Shown here one piece after another: positions 1 through 5,404 of a stretch of 8,273 bases of DNA. A model generated the notes under the pieces. The model did no database searches. It worked only from the letters and a program-made list of their open reading frames with translations, and was not told the DNA's origin. The stretch lies in NCBI GenBank assembly GCA_045642965.1, contig JAZUJX010000009.1, positions 1-8,273 on the forward strand. The letters are read 5' to 3'. Origin of the DNA: Equadaptatus sp045642965. Lineage in GTDB: Bacteria > Synergistota > Synergistia > Synergistales > Synergistaceae. The position numbers and the translations under genes were made by a program. The stretch's first letter is position 1; each line of letters begins with the position of its first letter.

Positions 1-110
1 AGACTAATAAAAAAGCCCTTAAAGGTTCTAACGCTTAAAGCTTATAGCTTATAGCTAACTAAGTGCGAAGTGCTTACGGCCTTAATTCTTCCCTTTGCAC
101 TACATATATA

Positions 111-158
111 CTTGTAATTTATCTTGCAAAAACGCTTGCAAAAATACTTGTAAAAATA
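111..158. repeat. 12-bp tandem repeat, four units
   Basis: Four consecutive 12-bp units start with CTTG at 111, 123, 135 and 147; the central ones read CTTGCAAAAACG and CTTGCAAAAATA. The block is AT-rich and lies inside long repeat copy A. The equivalent block in copy B (438-485) has the same number of units but different unit sequences, so the arrays have drifted or been homogenised separately. Confidence 0.8.
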
Positions 159-190
159 TATTCCCCACGTCTTCCTATACATCCTGTCTT

Positions 191-218
191 CCTGCGAAGC
201 CTGAAAGGCTTGCGCAGG
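191..218. repeat. Palindromic repeat element, hairpin 1
   Basis: CCTGCGAAGCCT (191-202) pairs with AGGCTTGCGCAGG (206-218) across a GAA loop, with one bulged base. It is flanked by ATCC (181-184) and GGAT (217-220), and on the other strand it is preceded by CTGGAT. This resembles the small dispersed palindromes with a CTGGATTCC-type flank known from many host-associated bacteria. It has no following T-run, so I do not call it a terminator. Confidence 0.7.
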
Positions 219-231
219 ATCCAGCGACTTT

Positions 232-293
232 ACGGGCGAAGCCCGTTATTGAAAAGAAAAGACACTGGATTCTGCGCTAAGTCCTACGGACTT
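232..293. repeat. Two short perfect hairpins in the spacer between repeat copies
   Basis: ACGGGC (232-237) and GCCCGT (241-246) pair across a GAA loop. AAGTCC (279-284) and GGACTT (288-293) pair across a TAC loop. Between them lies CACTGGATTCTGCG (263-276), which looks like the flank of the dispersed palindromes at 191 and 2338. Copy B lacks this stretch, since its similarity stops at 558. The rest of the 232-320 spacer shows nothing else I recognise. Confidence 0.65.
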
Positions 294-437
294 CCGTACC
301 CCTACTGGGCACAGGCAGAAAGACTAATAAAAAAGCCCTTAAAGGTTCTAAAGCTTAAAGCTTACAGCTTATAGCTTATAGCTAACTAAGTGCGAAGTGC
401 TTACGGCCTTAATTCTTTCCTTTGCACTACATATATG

Positions 438-485
438 CTTTCAATTTATCTTGCAAATATGCTTGCAAATATGCTTGCAAAAATA
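438..485. repeat. 12-bp tandem repeat, four units (copy B)
   Basis: Units start at 438, 450, 462 and 474. Two adjacent units are identical (CTTGCAAATATG), whereas the corresponding units in copy A differ from each other. This suggests local homogenisation after the larger duplication. Confidence 0.8.
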
Positions 486-517
486 TATTCGCCATGTCTT
501 CCTATACATCCTGTCTT

Positions 518-545
518 CCTGCGAAGCCTGAAAGGCTTGCGCAGG
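518..545. repeat. Palindromic repeat element, hairpin 1 (copy B)
   Basis: This hairpin is identical to the one at 191-218: stem arms 518-529 and 533-545, GAA loop, one bulge. It ends 26 bases before the -35 box of the iscR promoter. It shows no T-run on the plus strand. Confidence 0.7.
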
Positions 546-571
546 ATCCAGCGACTTTGCAGTTTTCGCCC

Positions 572-599
572 TTGACTTTCGTCCGTTTTGTTTTATAAT
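572..599 (+). promoter_or_regulatory. Sigma-70 promoter of the isc operon
   Basis: TTGACT (572-577) and TATAAT (594-599) match the -35 and -10 consensus at 5/6 and 6/6, separated by 16 bp. Transcription would start near 605-607, about 25 bases before the proposed iscR start. It lies immediately after the end of repeat copy B, in sequence that is not part of the repeat. Confidence 0.8.
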
Positions 600-604
600 C
601 TACA

Positions 605-616
605 CTACTTTGGTAG
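605..616 (+). promoter_or_regulatory. Possible operator at the transcription start (autoregulation)
   Basis: CTAC (605-608) and GTAG (613-616) form an inverted repeat with a 4-bp spacer, right at the predicted transcription start and upstream of an Rrf2-family gene. Autorepression through a dyad overlapping the promoter is common for IscR-like proteins. The half-sites are only 4 bp and do not extend well outward, and the site does not clearly match E. coli IscR type 1 or type 2 sites, so this is a suggestion only. Confidence 0.3.
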
Positions 617-630
617 GGATGGTGAATTTG

Positions 631-1083
631 GTGTCGATAAATCAGAAGTGTCAGTACGCGCTGAGGGCTCTTTTCGAGCTTGCCGTAAAGAATTCCGGCG
701 AGCCGTGCAAGATCGGCGCCGTTGCGGAAGCTCAGGGAATTCCCGTGCGTTTTCTGGAGAATATCCTGAACAGTCTGAAGAGCGGCGGTTTTGTCGCTTC
801 TTCGCGCGGCAAGGACGGAGGCTACGTGCTTGCAAAGCCCGCTTCGGATATTACGGTCGGCGAGGTCATCCGTTTTGTGCAGGGGCCTTTTGCCCCTGTG
901 GAGTGTGCTGCGCCCGGCAATGATTTGTGCGCGTTTTCAGACGACTGCGTTTTTCATCCGCTTTGGGAAAAGGCGCGGATTGCTTTGGAGCAGGTGTACG
1001 ACGGCACTACTTTGGCTGATTTGGTGAACGAGCAGAAAAAACGCGCCGCGTTGTGCGCAGGCTGTAAGAAAAATAACCAATAA
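631..1083 (+). CDS. iscR: IscR-like Rrf2-family Fe-S regulator
   Basis: A 150-residue winged-helix regulator, probably sensing Fe-S cluster status and controlling the downstream iscSU genes. The N-terminal motif QYALRALFELA, the recognition region IPVRFLENILNSLKSGG (about 37-53) and the wing SSRGKDGGYVLAKP are typical of the Rrf2 family. Cluster ligands are present as C92, C100, C106 and H109. The spacing is C-x7-C-x5-C, whereas E. coli IscR has C-x5-C-x5-C with H107. The C-terminus adds a CAGC motif (C142, C145) that E. coli IscR lacks. I chose GTG at 631 because it puts Tyr9 where it sits in IscR and has GGTGA five bases upstream; in-frame ATG 619 and TTG 610 are alternatives but have poorly placed ribosome sites. 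iscS follows after 32 bases, so the two are almost certainly co-transcribed. Confidence 0.88.
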   Translation: MSINQKCQYALRALFELAVKNSGEPCKIGAVAEAQGIPVRFLENILNSLKSGGFVASSRGKDGGYVLAKPASDITVGEVIRFVQGPFAPVECAAPGNDLCAFSDDCVFHPLWEKARIALEQVYDGTTLADLVNEQKKRAALCAGCKKNNQ

Positions 1084-1093
1084 AATAACCAAT
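1070..1093. repeat. 12-bp tandem duplication across the iscR stop codon
   Basis: AAAATAACCAAT occurs twice in a row with no mismatch (1070-1081 and 1082-1093). The iscR stop codon (1081-1083) straddles the junction, so the second copy is untranslated spacer before the iscS ribosome site. Confidence 0.85.
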
Positions 1094-1115
1094 AATTTGT
1101 TACGGAGGCAATAAA

Positions 1116-2282
1116 ATGAGAAGGGTTTATCTGGACAATTCGGCTACTACGAAGGTTGACGACGCTGTTTTGAAGGAGATGCTGCCGTTTTTCAGCGAGG
1201 CTTACGGCAATCCTAACAGCCTTCACAGTTTCGGCAGGGATGCGCGCGCGGCGGTTGACAAGGCGCGTTCGCAGCTGGCGGCGCTTATCAACGCCAGACC
1301 GCAGGATATCGTTTTCACCGGCGGCGGCAGCGAGGCGGACAACCTTGCGGTAAAGGGCATTGCTTTTGCGCTGAAGGATAAGACGAAAAATCATATAATA
1401 ACAAGCGCAATAGAACATCACGCCATGCTTCACACTGTTGATTGGCTGTGCAAAAATTTTGGTTTCCGTTCAACGGTTCTGCCTGTTGACAGCAAAGGTT
1501 TGGTCAGCCCCGAAGCGCTGAATGCCGCGATATGCCCGGAGACTTTCCTTGTTTCCGTTATGTTCGGCAACAATGAGATAGGAACAATAGAGCCTATTCA
1601 GCAGCTTGGAGAGATTTGCCGCAGACGCGGTGTTTTGTTCCATACAGATGCCGTTCAGGCAGCCGGGCACGTTGATATAGACGTCGAGAAACTGAATATA
1701 GACATGATGTCCATGTCTGCGCACAAGATGTATGGCCCAAAAGGCGTAGGTGCCCTTTATATCCGCAGGGGTTTGAAGCTTTCAAGCCTTGTACACGGCG
1801 GGGGGCAGGAGTTCGGGCTTCGCGCGGGCACCGAAAATACTGCTGGCATAGTCGGTTTCGGCAAGGCAGCGGAGCTCGCTAAGGAACGTCTTGCGTCAGG
1901 CAGCATCGACAATGAGAGACGCCTGCGCGACAAGCTGATTGACGGTCTGCTTGAAAGAATTCCGGAGCTTATCGTCACAGGCGACCGCGAAAGCCGTCTG
2001 CCGTATCACGCAAGCGTCTGCGTGCGCCACATTGAAGGCGAGGGTATGCTTCTGCTTATGGACAGCGAGGGCATTGCAGTTTCCAGCGGTTCCGCCTGCA
2101 CGTCGGGCAGCCTGTCGGCAAGCCACGTTTTGCTTGCGACGGGTTTGACAGCCGAGGTTGCCCACGGTTCCGTGCGCCTTACTCTGAGCAAGGATACCAC
2201 TGACGAGGATATAGATTACGTGCTTGAAAAGTTTCCGCCTATTGTCGAACGGCTGAGGGCAATGTCGCCGTTCGGAAAATAG
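1116..2282 (+). CDS. iscS: Cysteine desulfurase (NifS/IscS)
   Basis: A PLP-dependent enzyme that removes sulfur from L-cysteine, giving alanine and an enzyme-bound persulfide that is passed to IscU for Fe-S assembly; cytoplasmic. Its 388 residues cover the full family length. The N-terminus reads YLDNSATT. The PLP-binding lysine is K204 in SAHKMYGPKG, with H102/H103 in the IEHH motif and D178/Q181 in HTDAVQ as cofactor contacts. The sulfur-carrying C328 lies in SSGSACTSGSLSASHVL, the long mobile loop of group I (IscS/NifS) rather than the SufS type. GGAGG at 1104-1108 is 7 bases before ATG 1116. It lies 32 bases after iscR and presumably shares its promoter. The scaffold gene follows only after a 197-bp repeat-rich gap, unlike the tight spacing usual in isc operons. 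I use iscS rather than nifS because nothing here indicates nitrogen fixation. Confidence 0.97.
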   Translation: MRRVYLDNSATTKVDDAVLKEMLPFFSEAYGNPNSLHSFGRDARAAVDKARSQLAALINARPQDIVFTGGGSEADNLAVKGIAFALKDKTKNHIITSAIEHHAMLHTVDWLCKNFGFRSTVLPVDSKGLVSPEALNAAICPETFLVSVMFGNNEIGTIEPIQQLGEICRRRGVLFHTDAVQAAGHVDIDVEKLNIDMMSMSAHKMYGPKGVGALYIRRGLKLSSLVHGGGQEFGLRAGTENTAGIVGFGKAAELAKERLASGSIDNERRLRDKLIDGLLERIPELIVTGDRESRLPYHASVCVRHIEGEGMLLLMDSEGIAVSSGSACTSGSLSASHVLLATGLTAEVAHGSVRLTLSKDTTDEDIDYVLEKFPPIVERLRAMSPFGK

Positions 2283-2289
2283 AAAGGCG

Positions 2290-2319
2290 GCTGACAGCTG
2301 ACAGCCGACAGCGAATAGC
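2290..2319. repeat. Heptad repeat array (GCTGACA type)
   Basis: GC dinucleotides fall exactly every 7 bases at 2290, 2297, 2304, 2311 and 2318. Units are GCTGACA (twice), GCCGACA and GCGAATA. The array starts 8 bases after the iscS stop codon. A related array lies at 2396-2425 in the same gap, on the other side of a palindrome. Confidence 0.85.
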
Positions 2320-2337
2320 AAAAAACAAAGATGCTGG

Positions 2338-2357
2338 ATTCCGATTTGCGTCGGAAT
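2338..2357. repeat. Palindromic element with CTGGATTCC flank
   Basis: ATTCCGA (2338-2344) pairs perfectly with TCGGAAT (2351-2357) across the loop TTTGCG. The surrounding CTGG and GACG make it a typical member of the widespread small palindromes of the form CTGGATTCC...GGAATGAC. It sits between two heptad arrays in the iscS-iscU gap. It has no T-run, so it is probably not a terminator. The remaining bases of the gap (2358-2395) show no feature I recognise. Confidence 0.7.
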
Positions 2358-2395
2358 GACGAATAGAAGAAAGGTCTTACGTCTTTAACGATTTT

Positions 2396-2425
2396 GCCGA
2401 CAGCTGACAGCCATCAGCCAACAGC
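2396..2425. repeat. Heptad repeat array (GCCGACA/GCTGACA type)
   Basis: GC dinucleotides recur at 2396, 2403, 2410, 2417 and 2424, again with strict 7-bp spacing. Units are GCCGACA, GCTGACA, GCCATCA and GCCAACA. The last GC begins the conserved 24-bp cap at 2423-2446. Confidence 0.85.
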
Positions 2426-2446
2426 GCGAGCGAAGCGAGCAATACA
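2423..2446 (+). repeat. 24-bp conserved cap upstream of iscU
   Basis: A motif containing GCGAGC, GAA and GCGAGC (a direct repeat around a 3-base spacer), followed by AATACA. It matches 5381-5404, upstream of the lrp gene, at 23 of 24 positions. In both places it terminates a heptad array and lies just over 30 bases before the start codon (33 here, 31 there), with GCATAAAAG shared in the remaining leader. The function is unknown. It could be the end of a mobile or repeat element, or a leader RNA or regulatory site. Confidence 0.75.
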
Positions 2447-2479
2447 CCGGCATAAAAGCGCCGATAAGGAGGAATAAAC

Positions 2480-2977
2480 ATGTACAATCAGAAGGTTATA
2501 GACTATTTTATGCACCCGAGAAATGCGGGCAGTATTGAAAATCCGAGCGCGGTAGGCGAGGTCGGCAATCCTACGTGCGGCGACGTTATGAAGATTTATC
2601 TCAAAATTGACCCCGCAACGCGCGTTATTGAGGATATAAAGTTTGAAACTTTCGGCTGCGCGGCGGCTATTGCCACCAGTTCGATGGTTACGGAGCTTGC
2701 AAAGGGCAAAACGCTTGAAGACGCCCTGAAGATTACGAATAAGGACGTTGCGGAGGCTCTCGGGGGTCTGCCCGCGATTAAGCTTCACTGCTCGCTGCTT
2801 GCCCAGGAGGGTATTCAGGCGGCAGCCGCCGATTATTACATGAAGACCGACGGAAAGCTTCCGGAAGGCTTTAAGGTGCCTTCAAACGCCAAGGCGTGCA
2901 ACGCATGCGGAAGCTGCGCTGCGGAAGAGGAAGAAGAGGAAGAATACGTCAGCGAGGATAACAGGCAGGCAGATTAA
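2480..2977 (+). CDS. iscU: Fe-S cluster assembly scaffold (IscU/NifU N-domain type)
   Basis: The scaffold on which Fe-S clusters are built from IscS-derived sulfur before transfer to apoproteins; cytoplasmic. Residues 1-120 form the conserved domain with all expected ligands: C33 and D35 in NPTCGD, C60 in FGCAAAIATS, and H103/C104 in KLHCS (compare E. coli IscU C37, D39, C63, H105, C106). The protein is 165 residues, longer than a core IscU of about 128. The extra tail contains C140, C143 and C146 as C-x2-C-x2-C, followed by seven glutamates (149-155). It lacks the central ferredoxin and C-terminal Nfu domains of true NifU. AAGGAGG at 2466-2472 is 7 bases before ATG 2480. Upstream lies 197 bp of heptad repeats with no convincing promoter, so expression probably depends on readthrough from iscRS. 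Confidence 0.95.
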   Translation: MYNQKVIDYFMHPRNAGSIENPSAVGEVGNPTCGDVMKIYLKIDPATRVIEDIKFETFGCAAAIATSSMVTELAKGKTLEDALKITNKDVAEALGGLPAIKLHCSLLAQEGIQAAAADYYMKTDGKLPEGFKVPSNAKACNACGSCAAEEEEEEEYVSEDNRQAD

Positions 2978-2987
2978 AAGCAATTAC

Positions 2988-3158
2988 GAATGAAGAATGA
3001 AAAATGAAGAATGTCTGCAATGTGAGGCACAGAGCAGAAACGGCGTTATGGCTGCCAAGTGCCGATGAACAATGTAAAAAGAATAATTGCAGACTCTCAG
3101 AACAATACAGAGTTTTAGTGCTTTAAAATTCTTCATTGTTCATTATTCATTCTTCATT
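2988..3158. repeat. Nested inverted repeat made of GAATGAA/TTCATTC heptads
   Basis: Three complementary pairs are properly nested: 2989-3001 with 3146-3158 (13 bp, perfect), 3003-3012 with 3128-3137 (10 bp, perfect) and 3013-3021 with 3086-3094 (9 bp, perfect). The outer arms are heptad arrays: GAATGAA, GAATGAA, AAATGAA on the left, and CTTCATT, GTTCATT, ATTCATT, CTTCATT (3131-3158) on the right. The whole could fold into a roughly 170-nt structure or a cruciform. It fills most of the iscU-ATPase gap (2978-3192), which holds no gene. I see no clear target-site duplication and no T-run terminator. Confidence 0.75.
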
Positions 3159-3192
3159 ACATTTAGATTAGCGAAGGGAAAACAGTAAAACA

Positions 3193-5187
3193 ATGCACGA
3201 ACACAAATGCCATTGTCATGAACATTCGCACGGAGAAAACCGGCACCGGCATATCAGAGACCACGCTGAGGATTGTGCCTGTAAAGCGTGCGCACGCGCG
3301 GCAAATATTTTTGACGAACTTGAGGAAGAGGTAGAGGAGCAGAACAGGGAGTTCAGGCGGGAGATAATTTTTCTGTCGGCTGCCGGTGTTTTGTTTGCCT
3401 CTGCTATGATTGTTGAGAATTTTATGCCGCAGTATGAGGGCAGCACGCTGCTTAACGGCGTGTATCTTGCGCTGTTTGCCCTGTGCGGCTGGCCTGTTAT
3501 TAAGCTTGCTCTCAAATCTCTTGCGCACGGCGAGTTTTTTAACGAATACACGCTTATGGCGAGCGCTGCCTGTGCTGCGATTTTTACCGGCGAGATGTCG
3601 GAGTCTGTCGGCGTTATGATATTTTACAGGCTCGGCGAAGCATTGCAGGAAAGAGCAGCGTCAAAGTCGCGCCGCTCGGTTAAGAGCCTGCTGGCGCAGA
3701 AGCCTATGGAGGCGAGGCTCGTCGAGGGTGACGAAGTGCGCATGGTTGAGCCGTCAGATATCAAAAAAGGCGACCTTGTCCGCGTGCTTCCGGGGGAAGT
3801 TATTCCTGTTGACGGTATCGTTTCAGGGGGAGTTTCGCAGCTTGACTGTTCCGCGATTACAGGCGAGTCGCTCCCCGTTGCCGTTTCAAAGGGCAGCGAG
3901 GTCAGCGGGGGAACTCTTTCAATTGACGGCGTCTTGACAATTGAGGCTGCAGGACCTTTTGAAACTTCAACTGTTTCGCGTATGCTTGAGATGGTGCAGA
4001 ACGCTGTTGAGAAAAAAGCTCCGACGGAGCGTTTCATCACGCGTTTTGCGAAGTGGTACACGCCCGCTATGTTCTTTATTGCCGCTTCGGTCTTCTGCGT
4101 GCTTGCCCTGACAGGATATCCGCTGACGGAAGCTCTTCACCGCGCGCTTGTCATTCTTGTAATATCCTGCCCGTGCGCTCTTGTAATTTCAGTGCCTCTC
4201 GGATATTTCGGCGGCATAGGAAGCGCTTCGACGCGCGGTATTCTTGTTAAAGGCGCCAACGTTTTTGACAATCTGCGCAAGGTTACGACCGCTGTTTTTG
4301 ACAAAACCGGCACCCTGACTTACGGCAGATTTAAGGTTGCAAGATATTTTCCGGCAGACGGAGTATCCGAGCAGGAGCTGCTTAAAACGGCTGTACTTGC
4401 CGAAAAAGGGTCAGTTCATCCTGTTGCGCAGAGTATATGCCGGGAAATGCCCGAAATTGCCCTTTCCGGCGATGCAGAGGTTACGGAGCTGCCCGGAAAA
4501 GGAATATTGTACAAAAACGGAGAAGATTGTATTGTTGCCGGAAATTCGCTGCTTATGGCGGATTACGGCGTAATTTCTCCCGCAATGCCCAATGACGGGA
4601 CAGTGGTGCACGTCCTGAAAAATAACGTCTATCTCGGCTGCATAGCGGTTGCGGATGAAATCCGCGAGGATTCCTACGCCGCAGTGCGCGAGCTTGAGAA
4701 GCTTGGTCTGCATACCTACATGCTTACAGGCGACAGGGAAGAGGTTGCGCGCGTTGTCTGCGACAAGCTGAAAATGAGCGGTTACCGCGCGGAGCTGCAG
4801 CCTGAGGACAAGGTTGAGGCGCTGCGCTCAATATGCGGAGGCGATTTGTGCCGCAGTATTTTTGTAGGAGACGGCGTGAACGACGGGCCTGTGCTTGTTA
4901 CTTCGGACACTGGAATTGCAATGGGAGGTTTCGGCTCCCAGCTTGCGGTTGAAGTCAGCGACGTCGTTATTGTTGACGATTCGCCGCTTAAGGTTGCAGA
5001 ACTGCTGACAATTGCGAAGAAAACGCGTACAATAGTTTGGGAGAACGTCTGCCTTGCTTTCGGAATTAAGGCGCTGTTCCTTGTTATGGGCGTCTGCGGC
5101 GAGGCAGGGCTTTGGGAGGCTGTTTTTGCCGACGTCGGCGTTGCGCTTCTTGCAATACTGAACGCGACACGGGCGGCGAGAGCTTAG
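3193..5187 (+). CDS. P1B-type heavy-metal ATPase (Zn/Cd/Pb export class)
   Basis: An inner-membrane pump using ATP to export soft divalent metals. Its 664 residues carry the full set of motifs: TGES (223-226, actuator), SCPCAL (C326-P327-C328, membrane metal site), DKTGT (phosphorylated D370), HP (409-410, nucleotide domain), TGD (512-514) and GDGVND (559-564). K626 (FGIKALFL) and D647 (FADVG) in the last two membrane helices indicate the Zn/Cd/Pb (ZntA/CadA) class rather than Cu. Eight membrane segments lie near 57-76, 85-105, 118-132, 134-150, 290-308, 317-340, 614-634 and 640-658. There is no classical GxxCxxC metal-binding domain. Instead residues 1-33 hold nine histidines and five cysteines (CHC, CACKAC). 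The GDGVNDGP motif has Gly where Ala is usual. The ribosome site is weak: AAGGG at 3174-3178 is 14 bases from ATG 3193, and an in-frame stop at 3169 excludes an earlier start. zntA or cadA would be reasonable names, but the sequence cannot decide between substrates. Confidence 0.95.
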   Translation: MHEHKCHCHEHSHGENRHRHIRDHAEDCACKACARAANIFDELEEEVEEQNREFRREIIFLSAAGVLFASAMIVENFMPQYEGSTLLNGVYLALFALCGWPVIKLALKSLAHGEFFNEYTLMASAACAAIFTGEMSESVGVMIFYRLGEALQERAASKSRRSVKSLLAQKPMEARLVEGDEVRMVEPSDIKKGDLVRVLPGEVIPVDGIVSGGVSQLDCSAITGESLPVAVSKGSEVSGGTLSIDGVLTIEAAGPFETSTVSRMLEMVQNAVEKKAPTERFITRFAKWYTPAMFFIAASVFCVLALTGYPLTEALHRALVILVISCPCALVISVPLGYFGGIGSASTRGILVKGANVFDNLRKVTTAVFDKTGTLTYGRFKVARYFPADGVSEQELLKTAVLAEKGSVHPVAQSICREMPEIALSGDAEVTELPGKGILYKNGEDCIVAGNSLLMADYGVISPAMPNDGTVVHVLKNNVYLGCIAVADEIREDSYAAVRELEKLGLHTYMLTGDREEVARVVCDKLKMSGYRAELQPEDKVEALRSICGGDLCRSIFVGDGVNDGPVLVTSDTGIAMGGFGSQLAVEVSDVVIVDDSPLKVAELLTIAKKTRTIVWENVCLAFGIKALFLVMGVCGEAGLWEAVFADVGVALLAILNATRAARA

Positions 5188-5193
5188 AAAACG

Positions 5194-5388
5194 GCAGATA
5201 GCTGACAGCAGACGGCTAAAAGCAAAAAGCGTTAAGAGCAATGGATAATGAAGTGCAAAGTGCTAAATGCAAAGTGAAAAATGAAGAATAAGCTGGAAGC
5301 GGTAAGCATTAAGCACTAAACTGGAAGCATAAAGTTTAAATAAAGGTTCTAACGCTTATAGCTTAAAGCTTATAGCTTATAGCGCGAG
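5194..5388. repeat. Extended heptad repeat tract filling the ATPase-lrp gap
   Basis: Nearly the whole 248-bp gap is 7-bp periodic, in four phase blocks. Anchor G (mostly GC) positions are 5194, 5201, 5208, 5215, 5222, 5229, (5236), 5243, 5250; then 5255, 5262, 5269, 5276, 5283; then 5292, 5299, 5306, 5313, (5320), 5327, 5334; then 5354, 5361, 5368, 5375, 5382. Unit sequences change along the tract (GCTGACA, GCAAAGT, GCATTAA, GCTTATA) while the period stays. The leader AAAGGTTCTAACG at 5342-5354 is the same as at 21-33 in the left-hand repeat. No gene or terminator is visible in this gap. Confidence 0.85.
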
Positions 5389-5404
5389 CAAAGCGAGCAA
5401 TACA
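5381..5404 (+). repeat. 24-bp conserved cap upstream of lrp gene
   Basis: Second copy of the motif at 2423-2446, differing at one position (A for G at 5390). It ends the heptad tract and stands 31 bases before the start codon of the Lrp gene. The following leader again contains GCATAAAAG (5416-5424), leading into the ribosome site. Confidence 0.75.

Larger units (their letters stand above)
1..231. repeat. Long direct repeat, copy A (touches window edge)
   Basis: This block recurs at 321-558 with about 90% identity by eye. It begins at the first base of the window, so it may extend further left. In order it contains a leader AAAGGTTCTAACG (21-33), 7-bp units of the GCTTATA type (33-60), a purine-rich stretch with GTGCGAAG (63-70) that can pair with CTTTGCAC (93-100), four 12-bp units (111-158) and a palindrome (191-218). 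No gene is supported here: the open frames across it differ between the two copies mostly at amino-acid-changing positions. If the two copies are a tandem duplication, the full unit is 320 bp and copy B is truncated just before the iscR promoter. Confidence 0.9.
321..558. repeat. Long direct repeat, copy B
   Basis: This is the second copy of the block at 1-231. It is 238 bp against 231 bp, and the difference is one additional 7-bp unit (GCTTACA, 360-366) in the heptad tract: GC dinucleotides fall at 353, 360, 367, 374 and 381 here but only at 33, 40, 47 and 54 in copy A. Otherwise the copies align without gaps, including the 12-bp array and the palindrome. Similarity ends at 558, 13 bases before the -35 box of the iscR promoter. 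Confidence 0.9.

Noticed and set aside
63..374. Open reading frame over repeat copy A, with a similar one at 390-575 in copy B
   Set aside because: The shared frames start with GTG without a ribosome site. The differences between copies are mostly amino-acid changes (for example Lys-Thr to Asn-Met), and the segment reading HPVFLRSLKGLRRIQ is simply the translation of the palindrome. This is repeat DNA, not a protein gene.
1..558. CRISPR array
   Set aside because: The repeat units are 7, 12 or about 320 bp, with no 25-40 bp direct repeats separated by unique spacers and no cas genes.
954..2321. Long antisense open frames opposite iscR and iscS
   Set aside because: They lie fully over well-supported genes and lack ribosome sites or recognisable domains; they are shadows of the coding strand.
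2448..2463. CGGC/GCCG hairpin just before the iscU ribosome site, as a riboswitch or attenuator
   Set aside because: The stem is only 4 bp. It is too weak to claim, although it overlaps the conserved leader.
2890..2977. NifU central ferredoxin domain in the IscU tail
   Set aside because: The tail is only about 25 residues past the first extra cysteine and lacks the domain length and the CxC pair of NifU.
2983..3160. Target-site duplication ATTAC flanking the inverted repeat
   Set aside because: The right-hand ATTAC (3156-3160) overlaps the inverted repeat itself, so it is not a clean flanking duplication.
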